A stretch of DNA of 47,474 nucleotides from contig CAYWJF010000004.1 in assembly GCA_964458545.1 (NCBI GenBank), positions 1 to 47,474 of the forward strand, in the 5' to 3' direction. Made by a program: the position numbers and the translations under genes. Under the pieces are notes generated by a model. It made no database searches and was not told the DNA's origin. It was given only the letters and a program-made list of their open reading frames with translations. Shown piece by piece: positions 25,698 through 34,084 of the stretch. Positions within the stretch are counted from its first letter, which is position 1. Each line of letters begins with the position of its first letter. This DNA is from JAYFNU01 sp964458545 (lineage in GTDB: Bacteria; Bacillota; Clostridia; Oscillospirales; Ruminococcaceae).

Positions 25698-26723
25698 TTA
25701 ACGATAAACGGTGCAGTTCGCAAGCGCGTCGGTTACTATGGCGACCGATTCATCCGTGACCTTGCTGTTAAGCACCCAAACGTCGGTTAGGCTCGGTATC
25801 GTTGCCAGCGGAGAAATGTCGGTGACGCAGCAGTCCCACATATTAATCTCGGTAAGAGCTTCATGCCCCGAAAGGGCTGTTAGGTCGTTAAGGTTGTTGC
25901 CCGTAAGCCCTAAGACTGAAAGCTTGGAAAGCTCCGCGAGCGGTGAAATGTCGGTAAGATTATCTCCGCCCACATATAGCCTTGTCAGCTCAAAAAGCGG
26001 CTTTACAAAGCTCAGGTCGCTTATCGGGTTTTCATTAATACTAAGCTCAGTTATAGCTGTAAGCGAGGCGAGCGGCGACGGGTCGCTGATAATATTGTTG
26101 TTAAGCGTAAGCGTTGTAAGCTTAACGAGCGAAGAGAGCGGCGAAAGGTCGCTTATTTTGTTCTCGCTAAGTCTAAGAGTAACCAGCTCCGTTAAGTTTG
26201 CGAGCGGTGAGATGTCAGCGATATTGTTTACATGCAAATCGAGAAAAGTTAGTTTTGTCAAATTAGAAAGCGGGGTAATGTCACTTATCGAGTTCATACT
26301 GAGACTTAAAGAGGTAAGCCCCGTCATGTCTGACAACGGCGAAAGGTCGTTAACACCGCTGTTATTGCGGCAGGTGAGAAGAAAGAGGTTTTTAAAATGC
26401 CTAAAATCCGCAAGGCTTGTTACGGTGCCGTCTGTGTCACCGCTTTCGCTGATAGAAAAGTAAAGGTCTTCGACAGCCTGCTCGTAGGTGTCGTTAGTAG
26501 TACCTGAGCGAAGGAAACGATAAAGTCCGCCCACTACCGCGATACCCGTTATATTGTCAAGCTCGCTTTCTAATATGTCGCCCTCGGGTTTACCTAAATA
26601 CTCGCGAACGAAGCTCTCTATTGTTGGGTCCTCCCATTCAATTCCTTCGTCGCCTTTTGCCGTACAGGCGCAAAGAGAAAGAAGCAGCGAGAAAATTGCT
26701 AAAACAGAAAGAAGCTTTTTCAT
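25698..26723 (-). CDS. Leucine-rich-repeat lipoprotein
   Basis: 341-residue predicted surface lipoprotein. The signal peptide ends in the lipobox LCAC (acylated Cys at position 20). Residues about 105-330 form roughly ten 22-residue leucine-rich repeats with the consensus ISPLxxLTxLTxLxLxxNxI, the internalin/SDS22-like class. Such repeats usually bind proteins; the ligand is unknown. A GGAGG site precedes the ATG. It stands alone between two terminators. Confidence 0.88.
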   Translation of the reverse strand: MKKLLSVLAIFSLLLSLCACTAKGDEGIEWEDPTIESFVREYLGKPEGDILESELDNITGIAVVGGLYRFLRSGTTNDTYEQAVEDLYFSISESGDTDGTVTSLADFRHFKNLFLLTCRNNSGVNDLSPLSDMTGLTSLSLSMNSISDITPLSNLTKLTFLDLHVNNIADISPLANLTELVTLRLSENKISDLSPLSSLVKLTTLTLNNNIISDPSPLASLTAITELSINENPISDLSFVKPLFELTRLYVGGDNLTDISPLAELSKLSVLGLTGNNLNDLTALSGHEALTEINMWDCCVTDISPLATIPSLTDVWVLNSKVTDESVAIVTDALANCTVYR

Positions 26724-26751
26724 ATATTCCTCCGAAATGTCGCTTTTTCAT

Positions 26752-26780
26752 ATTTTACCGCTGTTTGTAAAATAAGGCAA
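26752..26780 (-). promoter_or_regulatory. Probable promoter of the LRR lipoprotein gene
   Basis: On the minus strand TTGCCT (26775-26780) and TAAAAT (26752-26757) with a 17-nt spacer. The -35 is a partial match. Confidence 0.4.
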
Positions 26781-26811
26781 GAGAAGAATGTGGGCTATAC
26801 GCAGATAAAAA

Positions 26812-26836
26812 GCAAGCGCCGTAAAGCGGCGCTTGC
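26812..26836 (-). terminator. Intrinsic terminator after ackA
   Basis: A perfect 10-bp stem GCAAGCGCCG / CGGCGCTTGC with a 5-nt loop, followed on the minus strand by TTTTTAT. It lies 18 bp after the ackA stop. Confidence 0.88.
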
Positions 26837-26853
26837 CTGTTAGTGAAGCTTGG

Positions 26854-28053
26854 TTATTTCGCTATAACCTCAAGGGTATCTCTCGCTATCATTATCTCTT
26901 CGTTAGTAGGAAGCACCATTGCCTCTACTCGGCTGTCCTTTGTCGAGAAGAATCTCTCCTCGCGGGAGGCTTCTTTATTGAGCTCGCTGTCTATCTTAAG
27001 CCCTAAGAACTCCATCTCTTTGCAGACGCGTTCACGTACGCCGCCGTCATTTTCACCTATGCCGCCCGTGAAGATTATCGTGTCCACGCCGCCCATCTCC
27101 GCCGCGTAACCGCCGATAAAGCGCTTTATCTGGTGGATAAGAATATCAATCGTCAGCTTTGCGCGCTCGTTGCCCTCACGCGCCGCGGTCTGTACGTCGC
27201 GGCAGTCGCTCGAAACTCCGCTTACGCCGAGGAAGCCGGACTTCTTATTTAGAAGGTTGCTCATCTCATCGGGAGAAAGTCCCTCTTTATTAGCAATATA
27301 GGTCGCGACCGAGGGGTCAATTCCGCCGCTTCTTGTGCCCATAATAAAGCCGTCAAGCGGGGTAAGCCCCATAGAGGTATCGAAGCATTTTCCGTCCTTT
27401 ACGGCGGAAATGGAGCTACCGTTGCCGAGGTGGCAGGTTACTATCTTCGTGCCCTCAGGTTTTTTGCCCGTTATTTCAAAGTAACGCTTAGTTACATAGC
27501 GGTGACTCGTTCCGTGGAAGCCGTAACGGCGTACAGAGTATTTCTCGTAGTATTCATAGGGTATCGGGAAGATATAGGATTTCGGCGGCATCGTCTGGTG
27601 GAAGGAGGTATCGAAAACCGCTACCATAGGCGTGTCCTCACCGAAAACCTCTTTGCAAGCGCGCATAGCTATCGCCTGCGGCGGGTTGTGAAGGGGTCCG
27701 AGCTCCTTAAGCGCCATTACCGTATCTATAACCTCGTCGGTAACAAGGGTAGCTTCCTTATATATTTCGCTGCCGTGAAGGACGCGGTGTCCCACGGCGG
27801 AAATCTCCTTAACTGAATCAATAACCTTTCCCTCGCCCGTGGTAAGCATCTCGACTACCGCCATAAACGCTTCCTTATGGGTGGGAAAATCGCGCTCCTC
27901 TTCAATCTTCGCGCCGTCGGTGACCTTATGGGTAATAAAGCCGCCTATGCCTATTCTTTCGCAGTTGCCTTTAGCGAGGCATTCCTCGTTGTCCATGTCG
28001 ATAAGCTGGTACTTAAGACTCGAGCTTCCGGCGTTAATGACCAAAACCTTCAT
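26854..28053 (-). CDS. ackA: Acetate kinase
   Basis: Interconverts acetyl phosphate plus ADP and acetate plus ATP, the energy-yielding last step of acetate fermentation. The 399 residues are the standard length. They begin with MKVLVINAGSSSLKYQL and contain VFDTSFHQTMP, YGFHGTSHRYV, HLGNGSSI and FTGGIGEND, all family signatures. pta is not beside it. The gene diverges from tmcAL, whose enzyme consumes acetate, from overlapping promoters. Confidence 0.98.
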   Translation of the reverse strand: MKVLVINAGSSSLKYQLIDMDNEECLAKGNCERIGIGGFITHKVTDGAKIEEERDFPTHKEAFMAVVEMLTTGEGKVIDSVKEISAVGHRVLHGSEIYKEATLVTDEVIDTVMALKELGPLHNPPQAIAMRACKEVFGEDTPMVAVFDTSFHQTMPPKSYIFPIPYEYYEKYSVRRYGFHGTSHRYVTKRYFEITGKKPEGTKIVTCHLGNGSSISAVKDGKCFDTSMGLTPLDGFIMGTRSGGIDPSVATYIANKEGLSPDEMSNLLNKKSGFLGVSGVSSDCRDVQTAAREGNERAKLTIDILIHQIKRFIGGYAAEMGGVDTIIFTGGIGENDGGVRERVCKEMEFLGLKIDSELNKEASREERFFSTKDSRVEAMVLPTNEEIMIARDTLEVIAK

Positions 28054-28086
28054 TATTTAATTTTGTCCTTTCAATTATGTGATATC

Positions 28087-28115
28087 TTTACAATATTCGA
28101 TTTTAACTGTATTAT
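28087..28115 (+). promoter_or_regulatory. Promoter of tmcAL-tsaE-tsaB-rpiB
   Basis: TTTACA (28087-28092) and TATTAT (28110-28115) with a 17-nt spacer, about 45 bp before tmcAL. It interlocks with the ackA promoter, so only one polymerase could occupy the site at a time. Confidence 0.65.
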
Positions 28116-28142
28116 TATATCAGTAAAAAAACCTCATTTCAA
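28114..28142 (-). promoter_or_regulatory. Promoter of ackA
   Basis: On the minus strand TTGAAA (28137-28142) and TATAAT (28114-28119) with a 17-nt spacer. The -10 overlaps the -10 of the divergent tmcAL promoter. Confidence 0.78.
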
Positions 28143-28159
28143 GGCGGAAGGGTACAAAT

Positions 28160-29359
28160 ATGAAGGTCTGCGGAATTGTAGCAGAATACAATCCGTTTCA
28201 TAACGGTCACAGGTTTCATATAGAGCAAACACGTCGGGCGGGCGCTACGCATATCGTAGCGGTAATGTCCGGCAATTTTGTCCAACGCGCCGAGCCTGCA
28301 ATTATTTCAAAATTCGAGCGCGCCCGCCTTGCGATACTCGGCGGCGCAGACCTTGTAATAGAGCTACCCGTTCAGTATTCAATAAGCTCGTCCGAGCGCT
28401 TCGCAAACGGAGCGGTGGCGCTGCTTGAGGCGCTGGGCTGCGTGGACGAAATCTCCTTTGGCTCGGAGGCTGGCAATATCGCTTCGCTTCGCGCCGCCGC
28501 GGACGCTGTCTGCGACAAGGACGTAATAGCCCTTACAAGGCAGTTTTATGAAACCGGGCTCAGTTACCCCGCCGCGCGGGAAACGGTAGTGGAAAAGCTT
28601 TATGGCGAGGAAATAAGTGCAATACTCAGAACCTCCAACAACATTCTCGGTGTGGAATACATAAAGGCGCTTCGCGAGCGGGATAGTAGGATAGAACCAA
28701 TAACCTTTCGGCGCGAGGGTGCGGCGCACGACAGCGATAAAGCCGAGGGTGCGTTCGCAAGCGCACGTATGCTTCGCGACGAGATTATCCACGGTGAGGA
28801 TATAATTAACTATGTTCCCTTTGAGACGAAGCTTGCGCTCGAAAAGGCATATTCCGAGGGCAAGCAGAGCGGAGGACTTGAGGCGCTTTCGCAGGCAATT
28901 CTTTTTAGTATAAGAACGCTAAACCGCGATGAGCTCTCGCTGCTTCCCGACTGCGCGGACGGTCTCGGAAGCCGCATTTATAACGCCGCGGCTGAGTCGG
29001 GCGACCTTGAGGAGATATTTAATATAGCGAAGACCAAACGCTACACAATGTCGCGGGTAAAAAGGGCGGCGCTTTACGCGTTGCTCGGTATAGATACGAG
29101 CTACTTCTTCGAGCCGCCATATATACGCATACTCGCTATAGGAAGGAACGCTCAGGAGCTTTTGAACCGAGCGGGGAAGACAAGGACGCTACCTATGTCG
29201 GGAAGCATCAAGGAGCTTTCCAAGACAAGCGAAAACGCCTTAAAAACCGCAAAGCTTGAGGCGCACGCGACGGATATTTACAATCTTTCACTTGTGAAGC
29301 CCGCCAGCCGCGGAAGAGATTACACAGTTCCGATATTTAAGGAGGGCGATACGCCTTGA
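28160..29359 (+). CDS. tmcAL: tRNA(Met) cytidine acetate ligase (YlbM/TmcAL)
   Basis: In Bacillus, TmcAL makes N4-acetylcytidine at the wobble position of elongator tRNA-Met from free acetate and ATP through acetyl-adenylate. The 399-residue protein has the HxGH nucleotidyltransferase motif in GIVAEYNPFHNGH, then VAVMSGNFVQRAEPAI and GADLVIELPV, as expected. The end of the gene overlaps tsaE by 4 bp. With tsaE and tsaB it forms a tRNA-modification operon; it is divergent from ackA, a source of acetate. Confidence 0.95.
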   Translation: MKVCGIVAEYNPFHNGHRFHIEQTRRAGATHIVAVMSGNFVQRAEPAIISKFERARLAILGGADLVIELPVQYSISSSERFANGAVALLEALGCVDEISFGSEAGNIASLRAAADAVCDKDVIALTRQFYETGLSYPAARETVVEKLYGEEISAILRTSNNILGVEYIKALRERDSRIEPITFRREGAAHDSDKAEGAFASARMLRDEIIHGEDIINYVPFETKLALEKAYSEGKQSGGLEALSQAILFSIRTLNRDELSLLPDCADGLGSRIYNAAAESGDLEEIFNIAKTKRYTMSRVKRAALYALLGIDTSYFFEPPYIRILAIGRNAQELLNRAGKTRTLPMSGSIKELSKTSENALKTAKLEAHATDIYNLSLVKPASRGRDYTVPIFKEGDTP

Positions 29360-29790
29360 GTATACAACGCTTCAACACCCATTCACAGCGAGAAACAGAA
29401 GAGCTCGGAGCGCGTCTTGCGAAAACGCTTATGGCGGGTGACGTCGTTGCCTTTTACGGCGAGCTCGGCGCGGGCAAAACCGCCTTTACTCGCGGTGCGC
29501 TTACCGAAATGGGCTTTGGCGGGCATATAACAAGCCCAACCTTTACGATAGTAAACGAGTACAAAAACGAGAGGTTTTCCGCCGCGCATTTCGATATGTA
29601 TCGAATTGAAACCGAGGATGACCTTTATTCCACGGGCTTCTACGATTACCTTGACGGAAAAAGAATACTCTTTATCGAATGGACCGAGAATATCGCCGCC
29701 GCTCTCGATTTTCCGCATATAACGGTTAAAATTACCGCAAAGGGCGAGGGGGAGCGGGAGATAGATCTTGAGGGGGCGAAGGAGATATGA
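29356..29790 (+). CDS. tsaE: tRNA threonylcarbamoyladenosine biosynthesis ATPase TsaE
   Basis: P-loop ATPase required for turnover in t6A37 synthesis with TsaB and TsaD. 144 residues with Walker A GELGAGKTAFTRG (about 35-47), ITSPTFTIVNEY and LFIEWTEN. The start is a TTG that overlaps the TGA of tmcAL; AAGGAGGG lies about 10 nt upstream. Overlaps tsaB by 4 bp. Confidence 0.95.
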   Translation: MSIQRFNTHSQRETEELGARLAKTLMAGDVVAFYGELGAGKTAFTRGALTEMGFGGHITSPTFTIVNEYKNERFSAAHFDMYRIETEDDLYSTGFYDYLDGKRILFIEWTENIAAALDFPHITVKITAKGEGEREIDLEGAKEI

Positions 29791-30476
29791 CGGTTTTTGC
29801 TGTTGACGCGTCCTCCGTTTCGGCGAGCGCGTCTGTGATAAGGGACGGCGAGCTTATCGCCGAAAGCTTCGCGAACGTGGGACTTACCCATTCGGAAACG
29901 CTGCTTCCTATATGTGACGAGGCATTTAAAAGGGCGGGTGTTACTCCCGCCGACATAGATTATTTCGCTGTGACCTCGGGTCCCGGTTCCTTTACAGGAC
30001 TTCGTATTGGTATGGGTGTAGTGAAGGGCTTCGCGTTCGCCGTGAATAAGCCCTGTGTTGCCGTGCCGACCTTCGAGGCGCTCGCGTTCGGTATGAGCGG
30101 CTGTTCGCGTGAGGTTGTAACGGTGAGCGACGCAAGAAGAAGCCGCGTTTACTGCGCGCGCTTTTCCTGCGAAAAGGATATAAAAAGGCTAAGCGAGGAC
30201 GCGATACTTACCCTTGACGAGCTGGGTGAAAGCCTTGCGGGGAAAAGCGCCTTGTTTGTTGGCGACGCGGCGGAAATATGCTATAATTACCTTAACGGCA
30301 GGGTGGACTGCGCACGCCTTAGCGTCTCGCAAAGGCTGCTTCGCGCTTCAAGCGTGGGCGCGGCGGCGCTGATTAGAATAAAGGCGGGCGACACCGTTTC
30401 GGCGAACGAGCTTAAACCAAGCTACGTTCAGCCCTCCTCCGCCGAGATAAATCTTCAAAGAAAGCTGGACAAGTAG
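29787..30476 (+). CDS. tsaB: tRNA threonylcarbamoyladenosine biosynthesis protein TsaB
   Basis: ASKHA-fold scaffold that dimerises with TsaD in t6A37 synthesis. 229 residues with TVFAVDASSVSASASV at the N terminus, THSETLLPICDEAF, AVTSGPGSFTGLRIGMGVVK and VSDARRSRVYCARF, all typical. tsaD and rimI, often next in the operon in other Bacillota, are absent here and rpiB follows at once. Confidence 0.95.
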   Translation: MTVFAVDASSVSASASVIRDGELIAESFANVGLTHSETLLPICDEAFKRAGVTPADIDYFAVTSGPGSFTGLRIGMGVVKGFAFAVNKPCVAVPTFEALAFGMSGCSREVVTVSDARRSRVYCARFSCEKDIKRLSEDAILTLDELGESLAGKSALFVGDAAEICYNYLNGRVDCARLSVSQRLLRASSVGAAALIRIKAGDTVSANELKPSYVQPSSAEINLQRKLDK

Positions 30477-30911
30477 ATGATAGCTGTAGCGAGCGACCAC
30501 GCGGGCTTCGACCTTAAAAACGAGGTAATTAAGTTCCTTGAGGAAAAGAATATAGAGTATACCGATTACGGCACCTATGACAAGCAGTCGTGCGATTATC
30601 CCGATTTTGCGAAAACCGCCTGCGACGCGGTTATTGAAAATAAAGCGGAGAAGGCGCTTTTGTTCTGTGGCACGGGTATGGGTATTTCTATGGCTGCGAA
30701 CAAGATAAAGGGCATACGCGCCGCCGCTTGTTCCGATACCTTTTCGGCGAAGTACAGCCGCCTTCATAACGACGCGAACGTCCTTTGTCTCGGGGGACGG
30801 GTAGTGGGCGCGGGACTTGCCGCGGAGATAGTAGATGTGTTTCTCGCGACCTCCTTTGAGGGCGGGCGACACGCGGGACGAGTAGCAAAGATAATGGCGC
30901 TTGAAAAGTAG
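30477..30911 (+). CDS. rpiB: Ribose-5-phosphate isomerase B
   Basis: Interconverts ribose 5-phosphate and ribulose 5-phosphate in the pentose phosphate pathway. 144 residues of the RpiB/LacAB fold: VASDHAGFDLKN, CDYPDFAKTAC, LFCGTGMGISMAANKIKGIRAA with the catalytic Cys, and HNDANVLCLGGR. It starts immediately at the tsaB stop, so translation is probably coupled. Confidence 0.95.
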   Translation: MIAVASDHAGFDLKNEVIKFLEEKNIEYTDYGTYDKQSCDYPDFAKTACDAVIENKAEKALLFCGTGMGISMAANKIKGIRAAACSDTFSAKYSRLHNDANVLCLGGRVVGAGLAAEIVDVFLATSFEGGRHAGRVAKIMALEK

Positions 30912-30920
30912 GAGAAAGAA

Positions 30921-31154
30921 ATGATAGCGACGGAGAAAGAGAAAAACAAGATAAGCAACAAGCCGCTTCGCATAGCCTTTGCGACCCTTGTGCTTCTGCT
31001 CGCGTTTGTTTTCGCGGGCTATATTCTCTATTCTTTCCACTTCCTTGAGTATATTCCAAGCTTGCTTTCTTCAACGGTGAAAATTCTATGTATCTGTTTT
31101 TGGGGATATTCCATCGGCTTTTATATCTCGTACATAATAGAATTAAACGAGTAA
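30921..31154 (+). CDS. Small two-helix membrane protein
   Basis: 77 residues, unrecognised. A charged N terminus (about 1-17) is followed by two hydrophobic helices (about 18-40 and 46-72) and a short acidic end. An ATG with GGAG upstream begins 9 bp after rpiB, and a strong terminator follows, so it is probably the last gene of the tmcAL operon. Confidence 0.65.
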   Translation: MIATEKEKNKISNKPLRIAFATLVLLLAFVFAGYILYSFHFLEYIPSLLSSTVKILCICFWGYSIGFYISYIIELNE

Positions 31155-31170
31155 GAGAAAAATATATAGC

Positions 31171-31204
31171 AACAGCCTCGCGGCTTATCGCGAGGCTGTT
31201 TTAA
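31171..31204 (+). terminator. Intrinsic terminator of the tmcAL operon
   Basis: An 11-bp stem ACAGCCTCGCG / CGCGAGGCTGT with a 6-nt loop followed by TTTAAATT. The convergent rmlB gene ends about 40 bp away, so it may also serve the minus strand. Confidence 0.82.
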
Positions 31205-31241
31205 ATTATTATAGAATTGTTTTACGCTAAGCGACCTTAGT

Positions 31242-32294
31242 TTAATTGTAATGCTCCGCGTAGTAGGCTTGGTAGTCGCCTGAGACTACGTCCTCTATCC
31301 AGTCGCGGTTATTTAAGTACCAGTCTATTGTCTTTTTTATTCCCACCTCGAACGGGGTCTCGGGGAACCAACCGAGGTCGCGCTTTATCTTTTCGGGGTC
31401 TATGCCGTAGCGGCGGTCATGACCCTTTCTGTCCTCTACGTGGGTGATAAGGCTATCGTCCACCGTGCTGTCGGCGGTCTTACCGATATAATCAATTATT
31501 GTGTTTACGATAAATACGTTCGTGCGCTCGTTATGTCCGCCTACGTTATATACCTCACCCGATTTTCCGTTCCTCGCCACCACATCTATTGCCTTGCAGT
31601 GGTCCTCGACATAAAGCCAATCGCGTATCTGCAAGCCGTCGCCGTAGACGGGAAGCGCCTTGTGGTTAAGGCAGTTGTTAATCATTAGAGGAATAAGCTT
31701 TTCGGGGAATTGAAAGGGTCCGTAGTTGTTAGAGCAGCGTGTAATAGAGATGGGGAGTGCGTAGGTGTCGTGGTAAGCCTTTACGACAAAATCGGCGCTC
31801 GCTTTAGAAGCGGAGTAGGGGCTGTGCGGGTCAAGCGGTGTGGTTTCCATAAAGAAGCCGTCCTTGCCAAGTGACCCGTAAACCTCGTCGGTGGAAACCT
31901 GAAGATATTTTACGCCCGGCTTATAGCCACCCTCTGGCAGTTCCCAAAACTTTTTCGCGCAGTCGAGCAGGCAGAGCGTTCCGAGCACGTTCGTCTGAAC
32001 GAAGATTTCGGGGTCGCTTATCGAACGGTCAACGTGGCTTTCCGCCGCGAAGTTTATCACCGTGTCAATATCGAATTCCGCGAATAGCTTCTCGACTCCC
32101 GCCTTGTCGCAGATATCAAGCTGGCGGAAGAAGTAGCGCGGGTCGCCCTCGACCTCCTTGAGATTTTTAAGGTTACCCGCATAGGTCAGCTTGTCGATAT
32201 TTATTATTTTAATATCGTCGTACTTTCCAAGCATATAGATTATGAAATTCGAGCCGATAAAGCCCGCGCCGCCTGTTACAAGAATGTTTTTCAT
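31242..32294 (-). CDS. rmlB: dTDP-glucose 4,6-dehydratase
   Basis: Converts dTDP-glucose to dTDP-4-keto-6-deoxyglucose, second step of dTDP-rhamnose synthesis. 350-residue extended SDR with the NAD loop TGGAGFIGSNF, NFAAESHVDRSI, VSTDEVYGSLG, YSASKASADF (catalytic YxxxK) and RCSNNYGPFQFPEKLIP. Last gene of the murT-rml operon. Confidence 0.97.
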   Translation of the reverse strand: MKNILVTGGAGFIGSNFIIYMLGKYDDIKIINIDKLTYAGNLKNLKEVEGDPRYFFRQLDICDKAGVEKLFAEFDIDTVINFAAESHVDRSISDPEIFVQTNVLGTLCLLDCAKKFWELPEGGYKPGVKYLQVSTDEVYGSLGKDGFFMETTPLDPHSPYSASKASADFVVKAYHDTYALPISITRCSNNYGPFQFPEKLIPLMINNCLNHKALPVYGDGLQIRDWLYVEDHCKAIDVVARNGKSGEVYNVGGHNERTNVFIVNTIIDYIGKTADSTVDDSLITHVEDRKGHDRRYGIDPEKIKRDLGWFPETPFEVGIKKTIDWYLNNRDWIEDVVSGDYQAYYAEHYN

Positions 32295-32309
32295 AACGTC
32301 CTCCGAAGG

Positions 32310-33188
32310 TTATTCCAAATTTGTTATATACTCTTTTAGTGCGTCCTTCCAGTCGCGCATATGGTCGCCCACCGTCGCGCGAAGCGCCATATTGTCAAGC
32401 GCCGAGTATGCGGGGCGCTTAGCGGGAGAGGGAAAGTCAGCGGTGGTACAGGGCTTGACAGTGGCATTAATACCCGCAAGCCTTATAATCTCGCATGTGA
32501 AGTCGTACCACGAGCATATACCGTTGCAGGTGCAGTGATAAAGCCCGTAGTTCTCCGTCGCCGCGACGAGAAGAATATGGTGCGCCACGTCCACCGCGCT
32601 TGTTGGGTTTCCAAGCTGGTCGTTAACAACGGTGCATTCTCCCTTTTCGCGCGCTATTTTAAGAATAGTTTTTACGAAATTGTTTCCAATATAGCCGTAA
32701 AGCCAAGAGGTACGAAGTATAAAATACCGCGAGCAGTTTTCGCGGACAAACGTCTCGCCCGAAAGCTTTGTTTTGCCGTAGACGCTGACGGGACCCGTAA
32801 GGTCGTATTCCTTGTAGGGAGCGATACCGTCGCCCGGGAAAACGTAATCCGTGGAGATATGCACAAGCTTTGCGCCGCTTCTTTCGCACGCCGCCGCAAG
32901 GTACATAGGCGCGAGCGCGTTCGCCTTATATGCCGTGTCCTCATTAGTTTCACAGCCGTTTACGTTAGTATAAGCCGCACAGTTTATAACAAGGTCATAG
33001 CCGCCCTTTTCTACGTTTTCGGTAACAGCGGACTTGTCGGACAAATCGAAGTCGTCGAGGTCTACGCCCTTTATCTCAGCGTTTTCGTATATCTCGGGAA
33101 TAGCGCCTATCTCGCTTTTCCCCGATTTTAATTGCTTAATTATTTCGTTTCCAAGCTGCCCCTTGCAGCCTGTAATAAGAATCTTCAC
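32310..33188 (-). CDS. rmlD: dTDP-4-dehydrorhamnose reductase
   Basis: NADPH-dependent last step of dTDP-L-rhamnose synthesis. 292-residue SDR with GCKGQLGNEI at the N terminus, VINCAAYTNVNGCETN, ISTDYVFPGDG, YGKTKLSGE with the catalytic Tyr and Lys, and RTSWLYG. It lies between rmlA and rmlB, 15-17 bp from each. The epimerase RmlC needed to supply its substrate is not in the cluster, and the length leaves no room for an RmlC fusion. Confidence 0.95.
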   Translation of the reverse strand: MKILITGCKGQLGNEIIKQLKSGKSEIGAIPEIYENAEIKGVDLDDFDLSDKSAVTENVEKGGYDLVINCAAYTNVNGCETNEDTAYKANALAPMYLAAACERSGAKLVHISTDYVFPGDGIAPYKEYDLTGPVSVYGKTKLSGETFVRENCSRYFILRTSWLYGYIGNNFVKTILKIAREKGECTVVNDQLGNPTSAVDVAHHILLVAATENYGLYHCTCNGICSWYDFTCEIIRLAGINATVKPCTTADFPSPAKRPAYSALDNMALRATVGDHMRDWKDALKEYITNLE

Positions 33189-33205
33189 GGCGTGCCTCCT
33201 GTAGT

Positions 33206-34084
33206 CTAATCTATATCCACGTTCTTTGCTATATTGAGTATGTATTGACCGTATTCCGTTTTCTTAAGCTTCTCGCCAAGAGTAATTAGCTGTTCTTTGT
33301 TAATGTATTTCTTACGGTAGGCTATCTCCTCAAGGCAGGCGACATAAAGACCCTGTCGTTGCTGTACGGCGTCAACGAAGTTCGCCGCTTCAAGCATTGC
33401 GCGGTGGTTGCCCGTATCGAGCCACGCCATTCCGCGCCCGAAAAGCTCTACCTTAAGCTCGCCGCGGCGCAGATACTCGTTATTAACCGAGGTAATCTCA
33501 ATCTCTCCGCGTTCAGAGGGCTTGACGTTTCTTGCGATATCCACAACATCGTTATCGTAAAAGTAAAGCCCCGGTACAGCATAGTTTGATTTCGGATTTT
33601 CGGGTTTTTCCTCAATAGAAAGGACGTTGCCCTCCTTGTCGAAATCCACTACGCCGAACTCCGTCGGGTCGCTTACGTGGTAACCGAAGATGGTCGCGCC
33701 CTTCTTGCGGTCGGCGGCTCGTTTAAGGCGTTCTGAAAAGCCGTAGCCATAGAAGATGTTGTCACCGAGAACAAGGCAGACGTTGTCGTCTCCAATAAAT
33801 TCCGCGCCGACAATAAAGGCGTCCGCCAGTCCGCGAGGGCTCTCCTGAACGGCATAGCTTATCTCGAGCCCGAGCTCATGCCCGTCACCAAAAAGAGTTT
33901 CAAAGCCGCCGATATCGCGCGGGGTGGAGATAATAAGTATCTCGCGTATGCCCGCAAGCATAAGGGTGGACATAGGATAGTAAATCATTGGCTTGTCGCA
34001 GACGGTAAGCAGCTGTTTTGATACCGCTATTGTTGAGGGGTAAAGACGCGTTCCCGCGCCGCCAGCGAGGATAATTCCCTTCAT
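33206..34084 (-). CDS. rmlA: Glucose-1-phosphate thymidylyltransferase
   Basis: Makes dTDP-glucose from glucose 1-phosphate and dTTP. The start is the ATG at 34084, with AGGAGG about 10 nt upstream; the longer frame runs back into the glycosyltransferase gene. The 292-residue product begins MKGIILAGGAGTRLYP, the nucleotide-binding signature, and has SKQLLTVCDKPMIYYP, VLGDNIFYG, EKPENPKSNYAVPGLYFYD and WLDTGNHRAML. The regular-length single-domain form is typical of rhamnose clusters. Confidence 0.97.
   Translation of the reverse strand: MKGIILAGGAGTRLYPSTIAVSKQLLTVCDKPMIYYPMSTLMLAGIREILIISTPRDIGGFETLFGDGHELGLEISYAVQESPRGLADAFIVGAEFIGDDNVCLVLGDNIFYGYGFSERLKRAADRKKGATIFGYHVSDPTEFGVVDFDKEGNVLSIEEKPENPKSNYAVPGLYFYDNDVVDIARNVKPSERGEIEITSVNNEYLRRGELKVELFGRGMAWLDTGNHRAMLEAANFVDAVQQRQGLYVACLEEIAYRKKYINKEQLITLGEKLKKTEYGQYILNIAKNVDID

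Noticed and set aside
32361..33131. A 256-codon plus-strand open frame across rmlD
   Set aside because: rmlD is certain from its SDR motifs; the opposite frame has none.
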